Shown here piece by piece: positions 49,701-61,987 of a stretch of 64,000 nt of DNA. Within the stretch, counting starts at the first letter, position 1, and each line of letters opens with the position of its first letter. A model generated the notes under the pieces. The model saw only the letters and a list, made by a program, of their open reading frames with translations, was not told where the DNA came from and ran no database searches. The position numbers were made by a program, and so were the translations under genes. This DNA comes from Scatophagus argus (taxonomy: Eukaryota; Chordata; Actinopteri; Scatophagidae). The stretch lies in assembly GCF_020382885.2 (NCBI RefSeq), contig NC_058498.1:24457001-24521000 (forward strand), given 5' to 3'.

Positions 49701-52700
49701 GTTAATTTGTTATATTGGCAAAGCCACAAGCTCCTCTGTTAATAGCCAGGTCCATCAGAGGGCATTATGTGTATCACCCTGCCACCAATATCTCATTAAA
49801 GAAGATTTTCTCAGAGTAGAGTTAATGAAGCACAACTCTTCATTAACTCTACTCTGAGAAAATCCTTGGACTTATGGAATGACCTTGTAGAAGCCCAGTA
49901 ACAGAAGTATCACTGGAGTAACCTCATCTCTCCACAGAGGGCCTTATAGAAGTGAACATGACAGAAATCCCTATGGAGGAGATAGAACTGAAGTTCTCCA
50001 AATTTTTTGACATTGAATTTGGAGGCCATTGGAAACCAAAGGACTGCAGACCTCGTTGGAAGGTGGGTTCATGCATCTTACAGGTCTGGTAATCGTATAA
50101 ACATGTGCAATTTTAAAACTGTATCAGTGATGCAGAAAAACAAACTGAAGCCAGATGACTTTCATGAGTACGAATGGATTCTTACTCTATTGTTTGTACT
50201 GTAGGTGGCCATCCTGATTCCATTTAGAAACCGCCATGAACATCTCCCAATCCTCTTCCAGCACCTCATCCCCATACTGCAGAGACAGCGGCTGCAGTTT
50301 GCCTTCTACGTCATCGAACAGGTACAGTCTGGTGTGTGTGTGTGTGTACTACAAGACCAACACTGAGCTGAATGAAACTAAGCTCAGGTTGTGTGGACTG
50401 GGGAAAAAATTGAAAATCACTTTAGGTGGTGAAAGCAGCCTCTGACTTTAAAAACAAAGCTTCATGTGGTTTCTTTAAAAGCTGTGCCAGGCCTATTGAC
50501 TCTTTGAGTGTGTGTGCATTCAGAGTGGGAGTCAGCCCTTCAACAGAGCCATGCTGTTTAACGTGGGGTTCCTGGAGGCCATGAAGGACTTGGACTGGGA
50601 CTGCTTGATCTTCCATGATGTTGACCACATCCCAGAGAACGACCGAAACTACTACGGCTGTGGTCAGATGCCACGCCACTTTGCTGCCAAACTGGACAAA
50701 TACATGTACATGTAAGTGTGTCATGCAGATATCCATGTTTCTTGAATGCAGCTAACAATCCAGGTCATGTTGTTCCATGTTTACTTTTTGTTGTCCATGC
50801 AGTCTTCCATATAGCGAGTTCTTTGGTGGTGTAAGTGGACTCACTGTGGAGCAGTTCCGCAAGATTAATGGCTTTCCCAATGCATTCTGGGGCTGGGGAG
50901 GAGAGGATGATGACTTGTGGAACAGGTTAGTCTACTAAAGGTAAAAGCAGGGGTGTAGAGTGGATTCAAAAAATACCACTTCAGTGAAGTTGCTCGGTTG
51001 CTTGAGTTTTTGTGTGGGAAGCCTGTCTTGTTTCAGGCAGACTTGTGAAATCTGTCTGAATGTCCTAAAGTGACTTGAGTCATCATTGGTTGGGGTTGAC
51101 TCGAGTGATGAAGTTTGAAAATGATAAAAAGAAGGTGAGCTTACCAGACCACTGTTCAAGACTACATTAAACGCTACCACTAGCATAACGCAATATCCTA
51201 CCCAATGGTCAGTGGTTTAGTTGCATTGGGCAATATAGGCACAGGGTTTTGACAAGTACAAGACTGTGTGCACGGAAAGACAGAGCACATGATGACAAGA
51301 AATCAAGAAGAATGGTTGCCACAAAGGATTAAAAAAATGCCTGCAAAAATATATAAAACGCATTATAGTAGTTGTGTATGCTCTCTCTCTTGTCTTTTGC
51401 GATAAATTAGGGGCTTTCGTTGTCATTTCTTGACTTCAACCATCTGTTTACTTTGATAACAGATTCATATTGGGACTCTCACGGTCTGCTGAACATTGCT
51501 AAAATGCAGAAACAAACTGTTAAGCTAACTGTTTTTGAGGAAGTTACAGCACAGAAACTACAAGCTAAAAATGGTGTCCTCAGATGGTGTGGTGACTTTC
51601 TCAAGAACAGAACCATCATCAAGGTCATTTCACATTGAATCTGGAATTCCTCTTGAACATACCTCAAGCAACAATAACACTTTTTTAACAGCAGAGCAAA
51701 CTGTACTGAGCGTCAGTGTTTTCCCCTCCAGGGTGGGCAAGGCTTTTACTGCTGGAGATATCATTGGCACTCGACACAAAGTCATTCTAAAAAATGTTTT
51801 GTTTCTAAATTTTCTTTTTATTAAGCTCCGTGTCTTCATGGGTTCCATAAATGTTTCTCTCTCACATTTGCTCTGTCTGACTCAAGTCAGGACTCCTAAA
51901 ATACAATTAATCTGAGAACCTTTGGACTAATAAGACTGACATCCTGCACTGAGACTCTTGATAAATATTGTCCTAGTACTGATCTGATATTTGGCAATGC
52001 TGGCCATGGCATCATGGCCCATGACTAGAACCATAGCTCAAATGAAACTACCACCACAATAGCATTATATTATCTCTGATTTTGTATGTGTATCAGAAAA
52101 TAATCACCACTTCATCAGCTCGATTGTTCAGAACAGTTTCAACAGACTTTTAGCTGAAAGTTAAACAAACGTACCGGTAATGCTCCCGTCAGCAGATTGT
52201 TGCCAGACTGTTCACTGTTTCATTTCATGACGTGAAGCAAATGTATTGATGGGTGGTTATGAGCTTGTACTGGCTTAGTGTTGGGAATAGTAATGCAGTC
52301 TGGTTTCTCCTCAGGGTTCACTATGCTGGTCTGAATGTCACACGGCCAGAGGGAGAGATCGGCAAGTACAAGTCCATTCCTCACCACCACAGAGGAGAGG
52401 TGCAGTTCCTTGGGAGGTAAGGAAGCATTTTGTCAGGTCTGCAGTAAGGCCTCTGTTCTGAAGAAGAAGCAGTTAAAAAAAAAAAGAAGTCTAGAGCAGG
52501 GGCCTCGAAAGTTTTTCCCTTACAGGGCAATAACTGAAACAGAAACTCTGCACAGAAAGGCCCAGATTCAGACTTGGGCACTTATTCAAACTTGAGCTAA
52601 CCACCACAGCACCGTGCAGCCCCGACATGGTAGCTAAAACATGGTAACAAAAACAAATTTTCGATGGCCACTTTCGTCAGCAAATTAAAACAAGATGGAA

Positions 52701-53966
52701 ACATGGGACAGGTACTGGATGACTGTCGACAAAACTGAGCAAGCCTTCATCTACCCTTAATGTTGTCAGAATCAGAATCAGAATCGTCTTTATTGCCATT
52801 GTAAGTGAAGAGGTTTCACATTACTAGGAATTTGTCTTGGTGATTGGTGCTTTCATAGAACGTAAGAATGAGTAACGTATAATAGTAGAACAAAATAGAA
52901 TAAGGTAAAACAAAATAAAATAAGATAAGTCAAATAAATATGGTTCTGGAGGTAGTCAAAAAGTGAGGTAGTGCAGGGTGGAAGTGTAGTGACAGTCTGT
53001 GACAGTAGCCTGTGATGAAGTGATTAATGTAGAATAAAAGTTTGAGCAAGTGATCCTATGTATAAAATCAATCCATTGTACCGTGTGCTGTTATTATAAA
53101 TTATATTTATTTAGCCTAATTATCATCTCGTTCTTGCCATCATTAATTTCATTAAGCTAATACTGGGTTTCCCTGTCACAGCTGGTGGAAAATGATGCAC
53201 CATGAAACACAGCAGTGCACCATCACATAGAGCCTGCTAACCAGTGATCGCAAGTGACGGAAACACTTGATTTAAAATATATTACAAGATATTTGTGTTG
53301 AAGGAAATCCCCTGAACACGTTTCTAGAATGCCTCTGACATGTAGTGCTTTTTAGTTAAGAAACACTGATTGTTATTTCTTGACAAGATAACTCCACTGG
53401 GCTACTTTAAGGAATATGTAGACATTTTATTTTATGACTTCAGTATATACTCTGTTTATATTGCCCATACCGACAACACGTTCTGTGACATCACCAGAAT
53501 GAACTGCCTTAAACGAGATGTTAAGACAACCTAAACTATTATCGGCCTAACATTGTTTTATACCCAGAACCATGAAAGCTCAGACATCGACGGAATGATG
53601 ATTTTTAGTCAATGAAAATATCCAAAGCAACAGTAAATGTATTTAGTAAGTAAGCATCATGTGTGTACACTGCGCTGTCCATCTGCTTTTTTTGAAAGAT
53701 GTGTTTTCAGTAGGAACGAAGCAGGCCTGGAGCTGAGAGCTTCCTTGTATGTCCTGTAGGAGAGTAGAGACGGGACAGATGGAGTGTGTAAATATTGATG
53801 AGCGCTGTGTATTCACAGGTATAAACTGCTGAGGTATTCCAAAGAGCGGCAACACTTGGACGGCCTCAACAACCTCCATTACAGCCCCCACATCTCCCTC
53901 AGCAGCCTGTACAAGAACATCACGGTGGACCTGCACCCTGAGCTCGCTCCCATTGCAGACTACTGA
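43682..53966 (+). CDS. b4galt6: Beta-1,4-galactosyltransferase 6, lactosylceramide synthase (9 exons, 382 aa)
   Basis: Golgi type II membrane enzyme that transfers galactose from UDP-Gal to glucosylceramide, making lactosylceramide, the precursor of most complex glycosphingolipids. Coding exons: 43682-43796, 48081-48197, 49189-49302, 49938-50062, 50205-50321, 50524-50711, 50803-50925, 52315-52416, 53819-53966. All are GT-AG with matching phases, giving 1,149 nt and 382 residues, the same length as human B4GALT6. A short basic tail precedes a membrane anchor at about 14-35. The GT7 motifs are present: IPFRNRHEHL (162-171), FNRA (202-205), metal-binding DVD (228-230), WGWGGEDDD (288-296) and HHHRGE (323-328). 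B4GALT6 is preferred over its paralogue B4GALT5 because of MIRLYTNKNSTLNGT in the stem and the ELAP-rich C-terminus. N-glycosylation sequons include N71, N75, N84, N99, N122, N307 and N367. Confidence 0.96.
43797..48080 (+). other. b4galt6: b4galt6 intron 1 (4.3 kb)
   Basis: GTTAGT donor and GTCAG acceptor. No exon, transposon or strong repeat was recognised in it. First introns of this length often hold regulatory elements, but none is shown. Confidence 0.8.
48081..48197 (+). CDS. b4galt6: b4galt6 exon 2: lumenal stem (residues 39-77)
   Basis: Encodes ANTYFFMVQAQGIMLRDNVR and MIRLYTNKNSTLNGT, a stem segment that separates B4GALT6 from B4GALT5. Acceptor GTCAG, donor GTAAGT. The preceding intron is 4.3 kb, the longest in the gene. 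Confidence 0.95.
49189..49302 (+). CDS. b4galt6: b4galt6 exon 3: stem to catalytic domain (residues 78-115)
   Basis: Encodes DYPDGSNSSEYLVQPTTYLP then ENFTY and CPERLPSM. Two N-glycosylation sequons (N84, N99) are seen. Acceptor TGTAG, donor GTGAGT. Confidence 0.94.
   Translation, partial: TILMAVTPVSTWSSQPRTSLRTSPMPRTSPAQNDYLL
49804..49864. repeat. Perfect 27-bp inverted repeat with 7-nt loop
   Basis: The left arm 49804-49830 and the right arm 49838-49864 are exact reverse complements, with loop CACAACT at 49831-49837. It lies in b4galt6 intron 3, about 70 bp before the exon 4 acceptor. The transcript would form a long hairpin. Confidence 0.97.
49938..50062 (+). CDS. b4galt6: b4galt6 exon 4 (residues 116-157)
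   Basis: Encodes KGLIEVNMTEIPMEEIELKF and ends in GGHWKPKDCRPRWK, the family-typical entry to the catalytic fold. Acceptor CACAG, donor GTGGGT. Confidence 0.94.
50205..50321 (+). CDS. b4galt6: b4galt6 exon 5: nucleotide-sugar site (residues 158-196)
   Basis: Encodes VAILIPFRNRHEHLPILF and FAFYVIEQ, the first conserved UDP-Gal-binding segment of the GT7 family. In phase at both ends; acceptor TGTAG, donor GTACAG. Confidence 0.96.
50524..50711 (+). CDS. b4galt6: b4galt6 exon 6: FNRA and DVD motifs (residues 197-258 plus 2 nt)
   Basis: Encodes QPFNRAMLFNVGF, then CLIFHDVDHIPENDRNYYGC. DVD (228-230) is the metal-binding motif. Donor GTAAGT. Confidence 0.97.
50803..50925 (+). CDS. b4galt6: b4galt6 exon 7: acceptor-binding WGWGGEDDD (residues 259-299 plus 2 nt)
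   Basis: Encodes EFFGGVSGLTVEQFRKINGF, then NAFWGWGGEDDDLWN, the most conserved block of beta-1,4-galactosyltransferases. Donor GTTAGT. Confidence 0.97.
52315..52416 (+). CDS. b4galt6: b4galt6 exon 8 (residues 300-333 plus 2 nt)
   Basis: Encodes VHYAGLNVTRPEGEIGKYKS and IPHHHRGEVQFLG. The histidine cluster completes the metal and acceptor site. Acceptor CTCAG, donor GTAAGG. Confidence 0.96.
52766..53050 (-). mobile_element. LINE 3' tail fragment in b4galt6 intron 8
   Basis: On the minus strand it ends with GGCAATAAAGACG and a repeated TTCTGA tail (plus strand (TCAGAA)n at about 52766-52785). The rest looks like a LINE 3' UTR. Its orientation is antisense to the gene. Confidence 0.55.
53819..53966 (+). 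CDS. b4galt6: b4galt6 exon 9, C-terminus and stop (residues 334-382)
   Basis: Encodes YKLLRYSKERQHLDGLNNL and a tail ending ELAPIADY, then TGA at 53964-53966. It matches the B4GALT6 C-terminus. Confidence 0.95.
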
Positions 53967-54505
53967 AGTGCCCCCACCCACCATCCCACGCCCCCACCCC
54001 CACCCAAATCCTGGCCCACGGTCCCCAGCTAACCCAGCTCCCCTCCGGTCTGGCGTCCCAGTGCGCCCCCCGCCCTCATCCCCGTTCAGAGGGAGGGCAG
54101 AGGATGGGGTGAGGGGGTGGTGGCGGCGGCACAGGCCAGGAGTGGTGAAGAGGCGCACCATGTAATGCTGCCAAGAAATTTTAGAGAGGAAACAACAACA
54201 ACAAAAAAAAGAAAAAGAAAATCCAAATGGAAACAAAAAAGAGGAAAAAAAAAAATGAAGAGGCATTGGAAGCCTCTCAAAGCGAACTGTTGATTGTGTG
54301 TGTCAGTGAATCTGTGTGCGTGCGTGCGTGTGTGTGTGTTTGTGTGTGTGTGAGAGAGAGATGGGTGAGTTGCTGCATGTCTTTTTGTCCGTGCCGGCTT
54401 TACTACTACAAGTCTACTATGAGTCTTGGTTTAGATTGGAGGGAGCAGCAGCATCTCAGCTCTGGTGTTTACTGCAAAGCCTTAATGTGGCAGAACCACA
54501 GCTCC

Positions 54506-54530
54506 CTCGGCTCGGCTCGGCTCGGCTCGG
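54506..54530. repeat. (CTCGG)5 pentanucleotide repeat in the b4galt6 3' UTR
   Basis: Five perfect CTCGG units, unusually CpG-rich for this AT-rich neighbourhood. Confidence 0.95.
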
Positions 54531-54849
54531 CTCCGCACTGCTTCACTTCTGATGTATCACCGTCACCTTACAAGCCAACAGACAAGATCTTGTCTCACTT
54601 TCTACTATCATTTGTTTTATACATATCATTTTGTTAGGCCACAGTATTCCTTTTAAAGGAGGGATCTGAACGAGGTCGATGTTAATGTTTGTGATGTATA
54701 CTTTTTTTTTTTTTAATTATTTTTTAATTTACATATATGGTTATTTATTTTCTCTGATTCAGGATGTTTGAAGAAGCACTCCTGTCTGCGTTACTCAAGT
54801 GTTTGCTGTTTGTTTCGCTGCACTGCTGCTGAATCCGCATGAACATGTA

Positions 54850-54900
54850 TGTAAATATCGGCCTCTTCAAGCTCGAACACAGAACACTAATATGTAAATA
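54850..54900 (+). promoter_or_regulatory. Paired Pumilio-type motifs in the b4galt6 3' UTR
   Basis: TGTAAATA occurs at 54850-54857 and 54893-54900, matching the PUM consensus UGUANAUA, each followed by a similar G/C-rich GGCCT context. Binding is inferred from the motif only. Confidence 0.4.
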
Positions 54901-55290
54901 TGGGCCTTTAAATGCTCGGGCATATTAACAGTGATATTCCAGTGGGTTTGAATTTTATTTTGGCAGCTACCTTCGTTATGAGGATTTACTAGGAGTGAGT
55001 GGTTTCTTCCTAACAGGAAGATCTTCTAACAATATAAGATGTTTGGCTTTAAAAGAAAAGAAAAAAAAAAAAGGAATATCCAAATCTTGAGATTTGACAT
55101 TATTTTTTTGCATGCCTTAATTTATTTTGTTTACCAAGTTTTTTTTTCTTCTTCTTCTTCTTTTCAAACATAAGTTATTTCATCAGTTGGAGATGTGTAT
55201 ATTTTTAAATTTGCCTTTTGTTGTGCTTTTTATTTTTTTTTTCTCTCCTTTTGAGGTGCACTGTTTGAAAAGAGGAGAGCTGCTCCTCAG

Positions 55291-55317
55291 AGGGAGGGAG
55301 GGAGGGAGGGAGGGAGG
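55291..55317. repeat. (GGGA)n repeat in the b4galt6 3' UTR
   Basis: About 6.5 GGGA units. Runs of three Gs give quadruplex potential in the transcript. Confidence 0.93.
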
Positions 55318-56425
55318 CAGGCGTGACCCAGTGTCTCGTCCGTGAGCAGGGTCGGCCATTACAGCAGGAGTGTGTCCACACAACATGCTTTATTACAGGT
55401 TCATGGTCTCATGTGAGTGTATATATATATATTTTTTCCGTCTCAGATTTGTTGTTTATGATTTTTATCCTGAAGACTTAGTGCTGGACCATGTGTTAAA
55501 GCTCTTCATTGTACTGTACCATGCACTGAAGCATGGATTTGGGCTGGATGCTGTGTGTGTGTGTGCGTGTGTGTGTGTCTGGACTGTGGTGTTCCTCTAA
55601 TTATTTTTGGAAAGCTTGTGAGGCAGTCAGAAAGGCCAGAATGAGAGAACCTTAGTGTCAGCTTGTCACAGCTGAGGCTACTGCTGTTCTTGAATGGCAC
55701 ACGCTGTGAAAAGTTTAATTTCTTAAAGCTTTGAGCACTGCAGAGATGGAGAGAAGGCTGTAGATTACTTTTGACCAGTTGTTCACTGTTAAGATTCTCC
55801 TTAATTTACCTGAGTTTGGACCATGAGTTTTGTATGTTTGGACATTCTTCTTGCATTGTTTGTCTTGTTACGTTATATTAGAACTCTGGCAATTTTTGAC
55901 CCGGGCCTTATCTCCCGTCCTATCCCATCACTGCTCTCTTATCAGCTGCTTTGTGATGTGTCTTCTCGAGCCGTGGATATACTCATACAGACACGTGGTT
56001 GGTCTGTTCTGTTCGTACCTGCTGGAGTCGTTGGAGGTGTGCAGTTGTCCGCACAGAGCCTAGGCATACACCTGCTGATGATGAAATGTATGTCATGCAG
56101 AGCGGCACACATTGACGGAAAGTGTAAGTCCAGCTTCGGGAGGTCTGGGTACACTGTGTGATTTTTGGCCTTCAGTCGTCAGTCCAGTCCAAAGCTGCCA
56201 CGAGTAGTCATTTGCAAGACAGTTTTGCCGTTTACCATTACCAGTGCCATTTTGATCAAATCGATTTATCCCGTATCTGATTTTCTGCCTTACTTTGTCA
56301 TTACGACTTTGCGTTGTAGGCTGTTGTTTGGAAAACAGCAGTTTGAAGGTGTCACTTTGGACTTAATTGTTAAAATAATCAAAGCAGCAGTCAGCAATAA
56401 TAAAAATAAATGTTAGTTGCAGCCC

Positions 56426-59400
56426 AAAATCCAGGTTGGTCCTGCGTTTCACTATGAGGCACATCCACCGATGGTCCATTTAGAGCTTTGGTCACCAAAG
56501 ACAGCGAAGACGTTAAGAACCGCGTGGTTTCTCTGTGACGAGAGCACGACAGATGTTGCACACACATCTGCTCTGTGATATAGTGTGTGGATGCAGGTTT
56601 TTAATGTAGTGAAAATGTTGAGAAACCAACTGACCATGAGGTCCATTGAATAAACATTCTAGATCATATCACGTGTTCGTCAGTAGATGTTCCATGAAAA
56701 GCGTGTGAACTGATTGCCACAGACTAACTACTTAATGGCCTGAGTGGGGAGATGATTTCTGTGTGGGATGAACCTAAATGAAACCACGAACACGCGAATA
56801 TGTCTGACGATAATGACGTGAATATCGCTTGGTTCTGAACAGTTAAAAGTTCCCTTGCTGGACTTTGGGGAAACCATAATTTTATAAGACAAACAATGAA
56901 CTGATTCACAGAGGAAGTGATCAACAGATTAGTTGAGGATTTTAAGAAAGATCCTTCATTCCAGCTTTGTAGTGCTGTGATGGACCAAGTCTGGTGGGTA
57001 GGGGTGTCACAAAATATTGATACAATTGAGTATTGATTTTTTAATTCCTAATTTACATGCAAAGATATTTATAGTTGTGGTTCAGCTTGATGGCAGCGTT
57101 GTAACCTGTAATCCATTTGACTTGTCTAAGCCAATTTAGCAACATGAGCTGAGACAGGAAGCGCATGCCACTAGTGTAAACGCAAAAGAACACAGGCATA
57201 TGAGACAGGATGTTTACTCGTAAACCCGGTGTCATGATGCGTGTCTGCTGACTCTTTCCCACGGTGAACCTGGACGACGGCTGGTATTACGCAGTGTGCA
57301 GGGTCTGCGCTCAGGCTTTTGTTGGTGTGCGTCTCTCACGTCGGTGCTGACAGGCTGACAAAAGCAGCTTGTGCTTCGGTTCCTCCATGGCCTCGGAACC
57401 AGAAGTGTTAATAATGCACCACTTCTCACTTCAGTGGTATTTTTAGCTTTAAATGATGCATGTCGTTACAAGAACCAGTGTGTGCATTGAAATGGCTTTT
57501 GCGTTTGTGTTGCTGTTCATATTTGGAAACTCTGATGTGGATCCGCATCTAGTAAAGCAGCTGATGAGATTTTCTTGACAATAGATGGATGGGCAGGATG
57601 GAGCAAATTTGGTTTTGGTATGAAATGGCCAGAGTGATGTATATAGTTTGTTTTTATAGTTTTAAAGCCCGTCGGTCAGTACAACCAGGCTTCCTCCACA
57701 CAGACGCTGCAAGGACTTGTGGGAAAGGCCTTTTTTCTTTAATTCTTTAAGTCACGGTGGATATATCCTGACCCCACCACCACAGAAGCCCCCGCAGCAG
57801 TGATTGTTGGAGCAGCCTGTATATCATTTGGAGATTTTTCTTTTTTCTTTTCCTCCAAAGCAGACGTGGCTGAACCTCGTGAGTTAAGCCACAAAGCTTT
57901 AACATTTCATATCAGCTAATGGGAAGAGCAGAGTCACCAGTCGGACTGATGTTGTGCTGAAGGTTGTTGCTGTCTGGGGAATAGTGTTTGCTTTAGCTGA
58001 TGATTCTCTTGTGCTATGCCTTTCTAAGCTTAGTACCACATTTTTATTATTGTTTTTTTTTTTGCACATGAGAACAAATCGGCCGGGGTTGATGTGTTTG
58101 TGGACTGTGTAGCAGTAATATGGAGCATTGTTGGGAAGTGGTCTTCATCACGACATTGTATCCAGAACTCTGGGTGATCAGCTGGTTAGGGTGTAGATAG
58201 GACCGCGTAGTTGCAGGACCCCCCTCCCCATCACCTCTGCACATACACTACCCCATGTTCTGTTGCTAAAGTATTTAATGGAGCATTCATGCCTTAATTA
58301 CTTATTACTGTTTGTAGTGAAATATGAGAAGAAGTGTTAAGATTTTGTCTCTTAAAAAATACTTAAAAATATTAAGCCACTTCCATGAGGGACAAGACTC
58401 AATGTCCTGGTACAGTTGACTCTCAAACATTTTCTGTCACGAACCCCCCATCCATCCCCAAATGACATTTTGAACTGCATGTTACCTTTTGTTTCTACAT
58501 ATGATTTGTTGCACAAAGTTATGTTTCCAGGCTACATTGGCATTGAACTCGGCACCAAGACAGGCTACATTGTGTTTCCTTGACTTCAGTTTTCTTCCCC
58601 AGCCCCACAGTTTGTGTCTAGGGGGTAACCTGGCCCCTACATCATGTTCTCAAGCCCTCATTTTCCCTCTCCTGGAGTTTGGAGCAAAACAAACCTTAAT
58701 AATTATGGAACATCTTTTCTCCTTCTCTTGTACAACGATATGATTTTAAACCAGTACTTACAGTGTAGTTTGATAGCAGCATTCTAAATTATTATCAGCA
58801 AACATCTCCTTTAGGCATCAGTGCCCAGAACTGTATATGTATATGATGGACTTTTACCCCCATGTCCTTTGGGACATGGTGGTTCCTCTTTCAGTAGAGA
58901 AAGATAAGAGCCAAAAACACTGAAAACTACACTTCCCCTAATGCAGCTCAAAGTTTCCCTCTTTTCTCTGTAAATGCAGATTTGCAGCTCTTTGTTACAA
59001 ACCCAGGGGTGGTATAAGCCTGATGACGTCGCTGTGACATCATCAGGATTATGAACAAGTTACTGATCATTATGTATAAGACTGGCGGTGTGGATGAGGC
59101 ACATCAGTCAAAAATGACAGTACTGAATATATCCATATCACCAACTGACTGTATTTAACGGAGACGCTTCCTCTCCTTCTTCCACTGTTGCGTTTTAACA
59201 TTCTTTCCCTCTGTTTAATTGAAAGAACGGAGTCAGGATAACTACATTTAGAAAGAGTGTCGGTGTTAGGAGGTGGTGTGACAGGATGGTGAGCACACTG
59301 TGTTCCATTATTGTCATGGATATTCTGAGTGTCTAGCAACCCCTGCTCCGGACGCCAAGTGCTGAACTGACATCATTTGTGTAAATGGTTTGTTTTAGTC

Positions 59401-61987
59401 CTTGGCTGTGATGGGTGTCGGGTCAGTGGGTCCCTGTAGTTCTGAGCTGAGCTTGACTCCACCTCAAATCTAAAAGTATCTAAGACCGTTCAGCCGATGT
59501 GTTCGCCGTCAGACAAGTGTATTCCATTTCGCAGTATTTATTTGTGCCTTTTCTTTTTCTTTCTCTCGTTTTCACTTTACATTGGAACTGAAGAGATTAA
59601 ATATGGTTTTGTTTTTCCTGAATTGTCGACATTTTGTCCCCTTCATATTAATCGCATCCAGTCATATTGTGTGAAATATGTTCAGGAAAAGAAATCTGAA
59701 AGACCTGATGAAAAGTGTTGATGTCTGCCTTCGGTGGTGATTGATGGTGTGATTTGATGGTGTGTAATAATCCACTGTGACTGCCTGTGGGTCATGTTCA
59801 CTCAAAGCTTTGCCCGTGTGTACTCAGACTGATATAAGACAGTCCTCTCAATTTATACATATCATTTTGCAGCTGAGGTTTCATCTCATTTGCATCCAAA
59901 CCGAACTTTATCCTCCATAAACATGAGCGCATATCCTTATGTCATCAACAGTTTCAAGCACAAATTTGCTGAAGGCTTATCCACCAAGATCTGCACCCCA
60001 AAAACCTCTTCGATAGCCTTCTATATGCATGGCCTAGCCTACAAATACATATGTGGACAAAACAATAACATGCACATCCAGTTTCCACGTGCATGATGAC
60101 CAGAGCAGGTACAGAAGCTTTGCTTTTGTGAACGCCACTGCAGGCAGCTTTCCTCCAATGAGCAGTTACTGAACAACATTATGTTGTCATGTGTTGGTGT
60201 TGGTTCCATGACACATTCATAATTGTGTTAAATAATTTGGACTGCAGTGTTTTCCATTTATTTTGTTTCAGACTGGTTGTGTGGACTTTTGTAACAACAC
60301 TGCGATCTTTATTTTTCCATGTGCACCAGGCAATTCGTAGGAAAATTTCTTTGAATTTCAGAATGAAAACCTGATTCATGTACTGGCCACATATCACAGA
60401 TTTATCAGTATGGGCAGATGTAGTTGTAGATGGAGAGCAGTGTGCATCCAGAAATGCCAAAGATCTAGCTGAACTCATTTAGAAAAAGTGTTGCTGTAAC
60501 ATAATATGTCCACCAGAGGGTGCTGATATGTCAATTTATTGACTTCACACTGTCCTGCTCAGTATGTGTCCCACTCACAAGGCTTATAGAACCCAAAACA
60601 TTTACATTTTTTGACAAAATCTCATCATAAGGTACCCACTGGAAATGATTCAAAGCTTTCAACCACATCTGGTCACCTCTATCTGTTGACGTAGGTTGCA
60701 CAGAACAGATTGTTGAAAAGACAATGTAGGCCTGAAAGTTGAGCCAAAAAAATCAACAAAAACTTAGAGAAATGTTAGAGCACCACAGGGTCCGTTAGTA
60801 GCTCTTCTCGAGCTTTCACAACAATCTTTCCATCTTAAATTTGAAGCCAATAAGCCTTTACACTATGTGTCCACCAGAGAGTGCTGCTGGACTACACAGG
60901 GGTCCTTACTGATAAGTGTTCATCAAAATCAGTATTGGTCAGTATGTTACTGTCAAGTTTTCTTTCTTTTTTTTTCAATACCTGTCTCAGTCAGGCTCTA
61001 GATAAGAACTGAACCTTCTCCATTAAAACTGAACAACATCCTCCCCTGATGAAGACTGCGATGTGGCTGAAAGCCCCAGAAAATTTCCAGCAAAGTTTTG
61101 TTTTTGCAAAACTATTTCCAAGGTCAGTAGTGAGTTTATGGTTGGGGTGGGGGGCAAAAAAAAAGCTGGAACTTTGTCGTCAAATTTTTATGGATATAAG
61201 TAACAGCCTCTAAGAATCGGGCTGCATTGATTTTGTAAACATTGTTTGTGGCCTCACTGGTTGATATTTTTCATCGGCTGAGCTAAAGCGGAGACAATGT
61301 CCTGAGTGCTTTATAAAAACTAGAGTGAGGATTGAAACAGAATAAATTGTCCAGGTATCCTCCTCCTGTCCTGTGTGTTTGACCAACCTTCCTTTGTTGC
61401 ATTTTGATCTTCTGTATGCCATGACCATCTGATCACCAAGCTCTTCATTTCCACTTGAGTTCGTGTTGAAGAATGAAGCGGAGTTCCACACTGAGCCAAT
61501 CCTGTGAACATGTTAATGTAGCACCCACTCTGCACATGCTCAGTTCCTTCAGTTCTGTCTCATTCTGCCTCTCACTGGCTCAGAAGCATGTGCTAGAGCC
61601 CCCTTGCCCCCCCCCCCTCCCCAGAAATCACAGAACTTTTTTACATGGTGTTAGCTCCATTGTCAGACTTCTGCAGTATTTGGTAAAAGACAGTATAAAA
61701 ACAGTTTGAGTCTGGTGTTGAAATGTTACTTTGTAAATTTTTTTTTTCATAGTAAACAAAAGACAAAATAAACACTTCATTGCCATATTCTGGAAAACAG
61801 ACCTGGTGTTTGTCTCATTTATTTGACGATGTTTACAGTGGTCTGCCATGTTACTTACACCTCGTACTGTATGAAGTCCACTGAAGTGATGTCAGATAGT
61901 ACTGATTGTTTGGATTCACATTCGTCTGTGATCATATAGAAGAGGAAAAAAATGTGTGAAAGGAATGAATTAGTTTCAGTGGCAAAT
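56426..61987. other. Downstream of b4galt6: extended 3' UTR or intergenic
   Basis: No coding exon is supported. It holds the two CTCF-like motifs and a C run near 61,608. An AATAAA at 61767-61772 could mark a distal polyadenylation site or the end of another transcript. Confidence 0.45.
60510..60886 (+). promoter_or_regulatory. Two CTCF-like motifs 361 bp apart
   Basis: CCACCAGAGGGTGCTG at 60510-60525 and CCACCAGAGAGTGCTG at 60871-60886, same orientation. Both are preceded by similar TATGT-type sequence, so they may be parts of one repeat family. The second is the weaker match. Confidence 0.3.

Larger units (their letters stand above)
53967..56425 (+). other. b4galt6: b4galt6 3' UTR (extent inferred)
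   Basis: Non-coding sequence follows the stop. It contains C-rich and (CTCGG)n stretches, two TGTAAATA Pumilio-type motifs and several T-rich runs. A canonical AATAAA at 56405-56410 would give a 3' UTR of about 2.45 kb. A second AATAAA at 61767-61772 could end a longer form. Neither end is proven by sequence alone. Confidence 0.45.

Noticed and set aside
53643..54266. 207-codon minus-strand ORF opposite b4galt6 exon 9
   Set aside because: It is the shadow of the coding exon and C-rich 3' UTR; Phe/Cys-rich low-complexity ends, no family.
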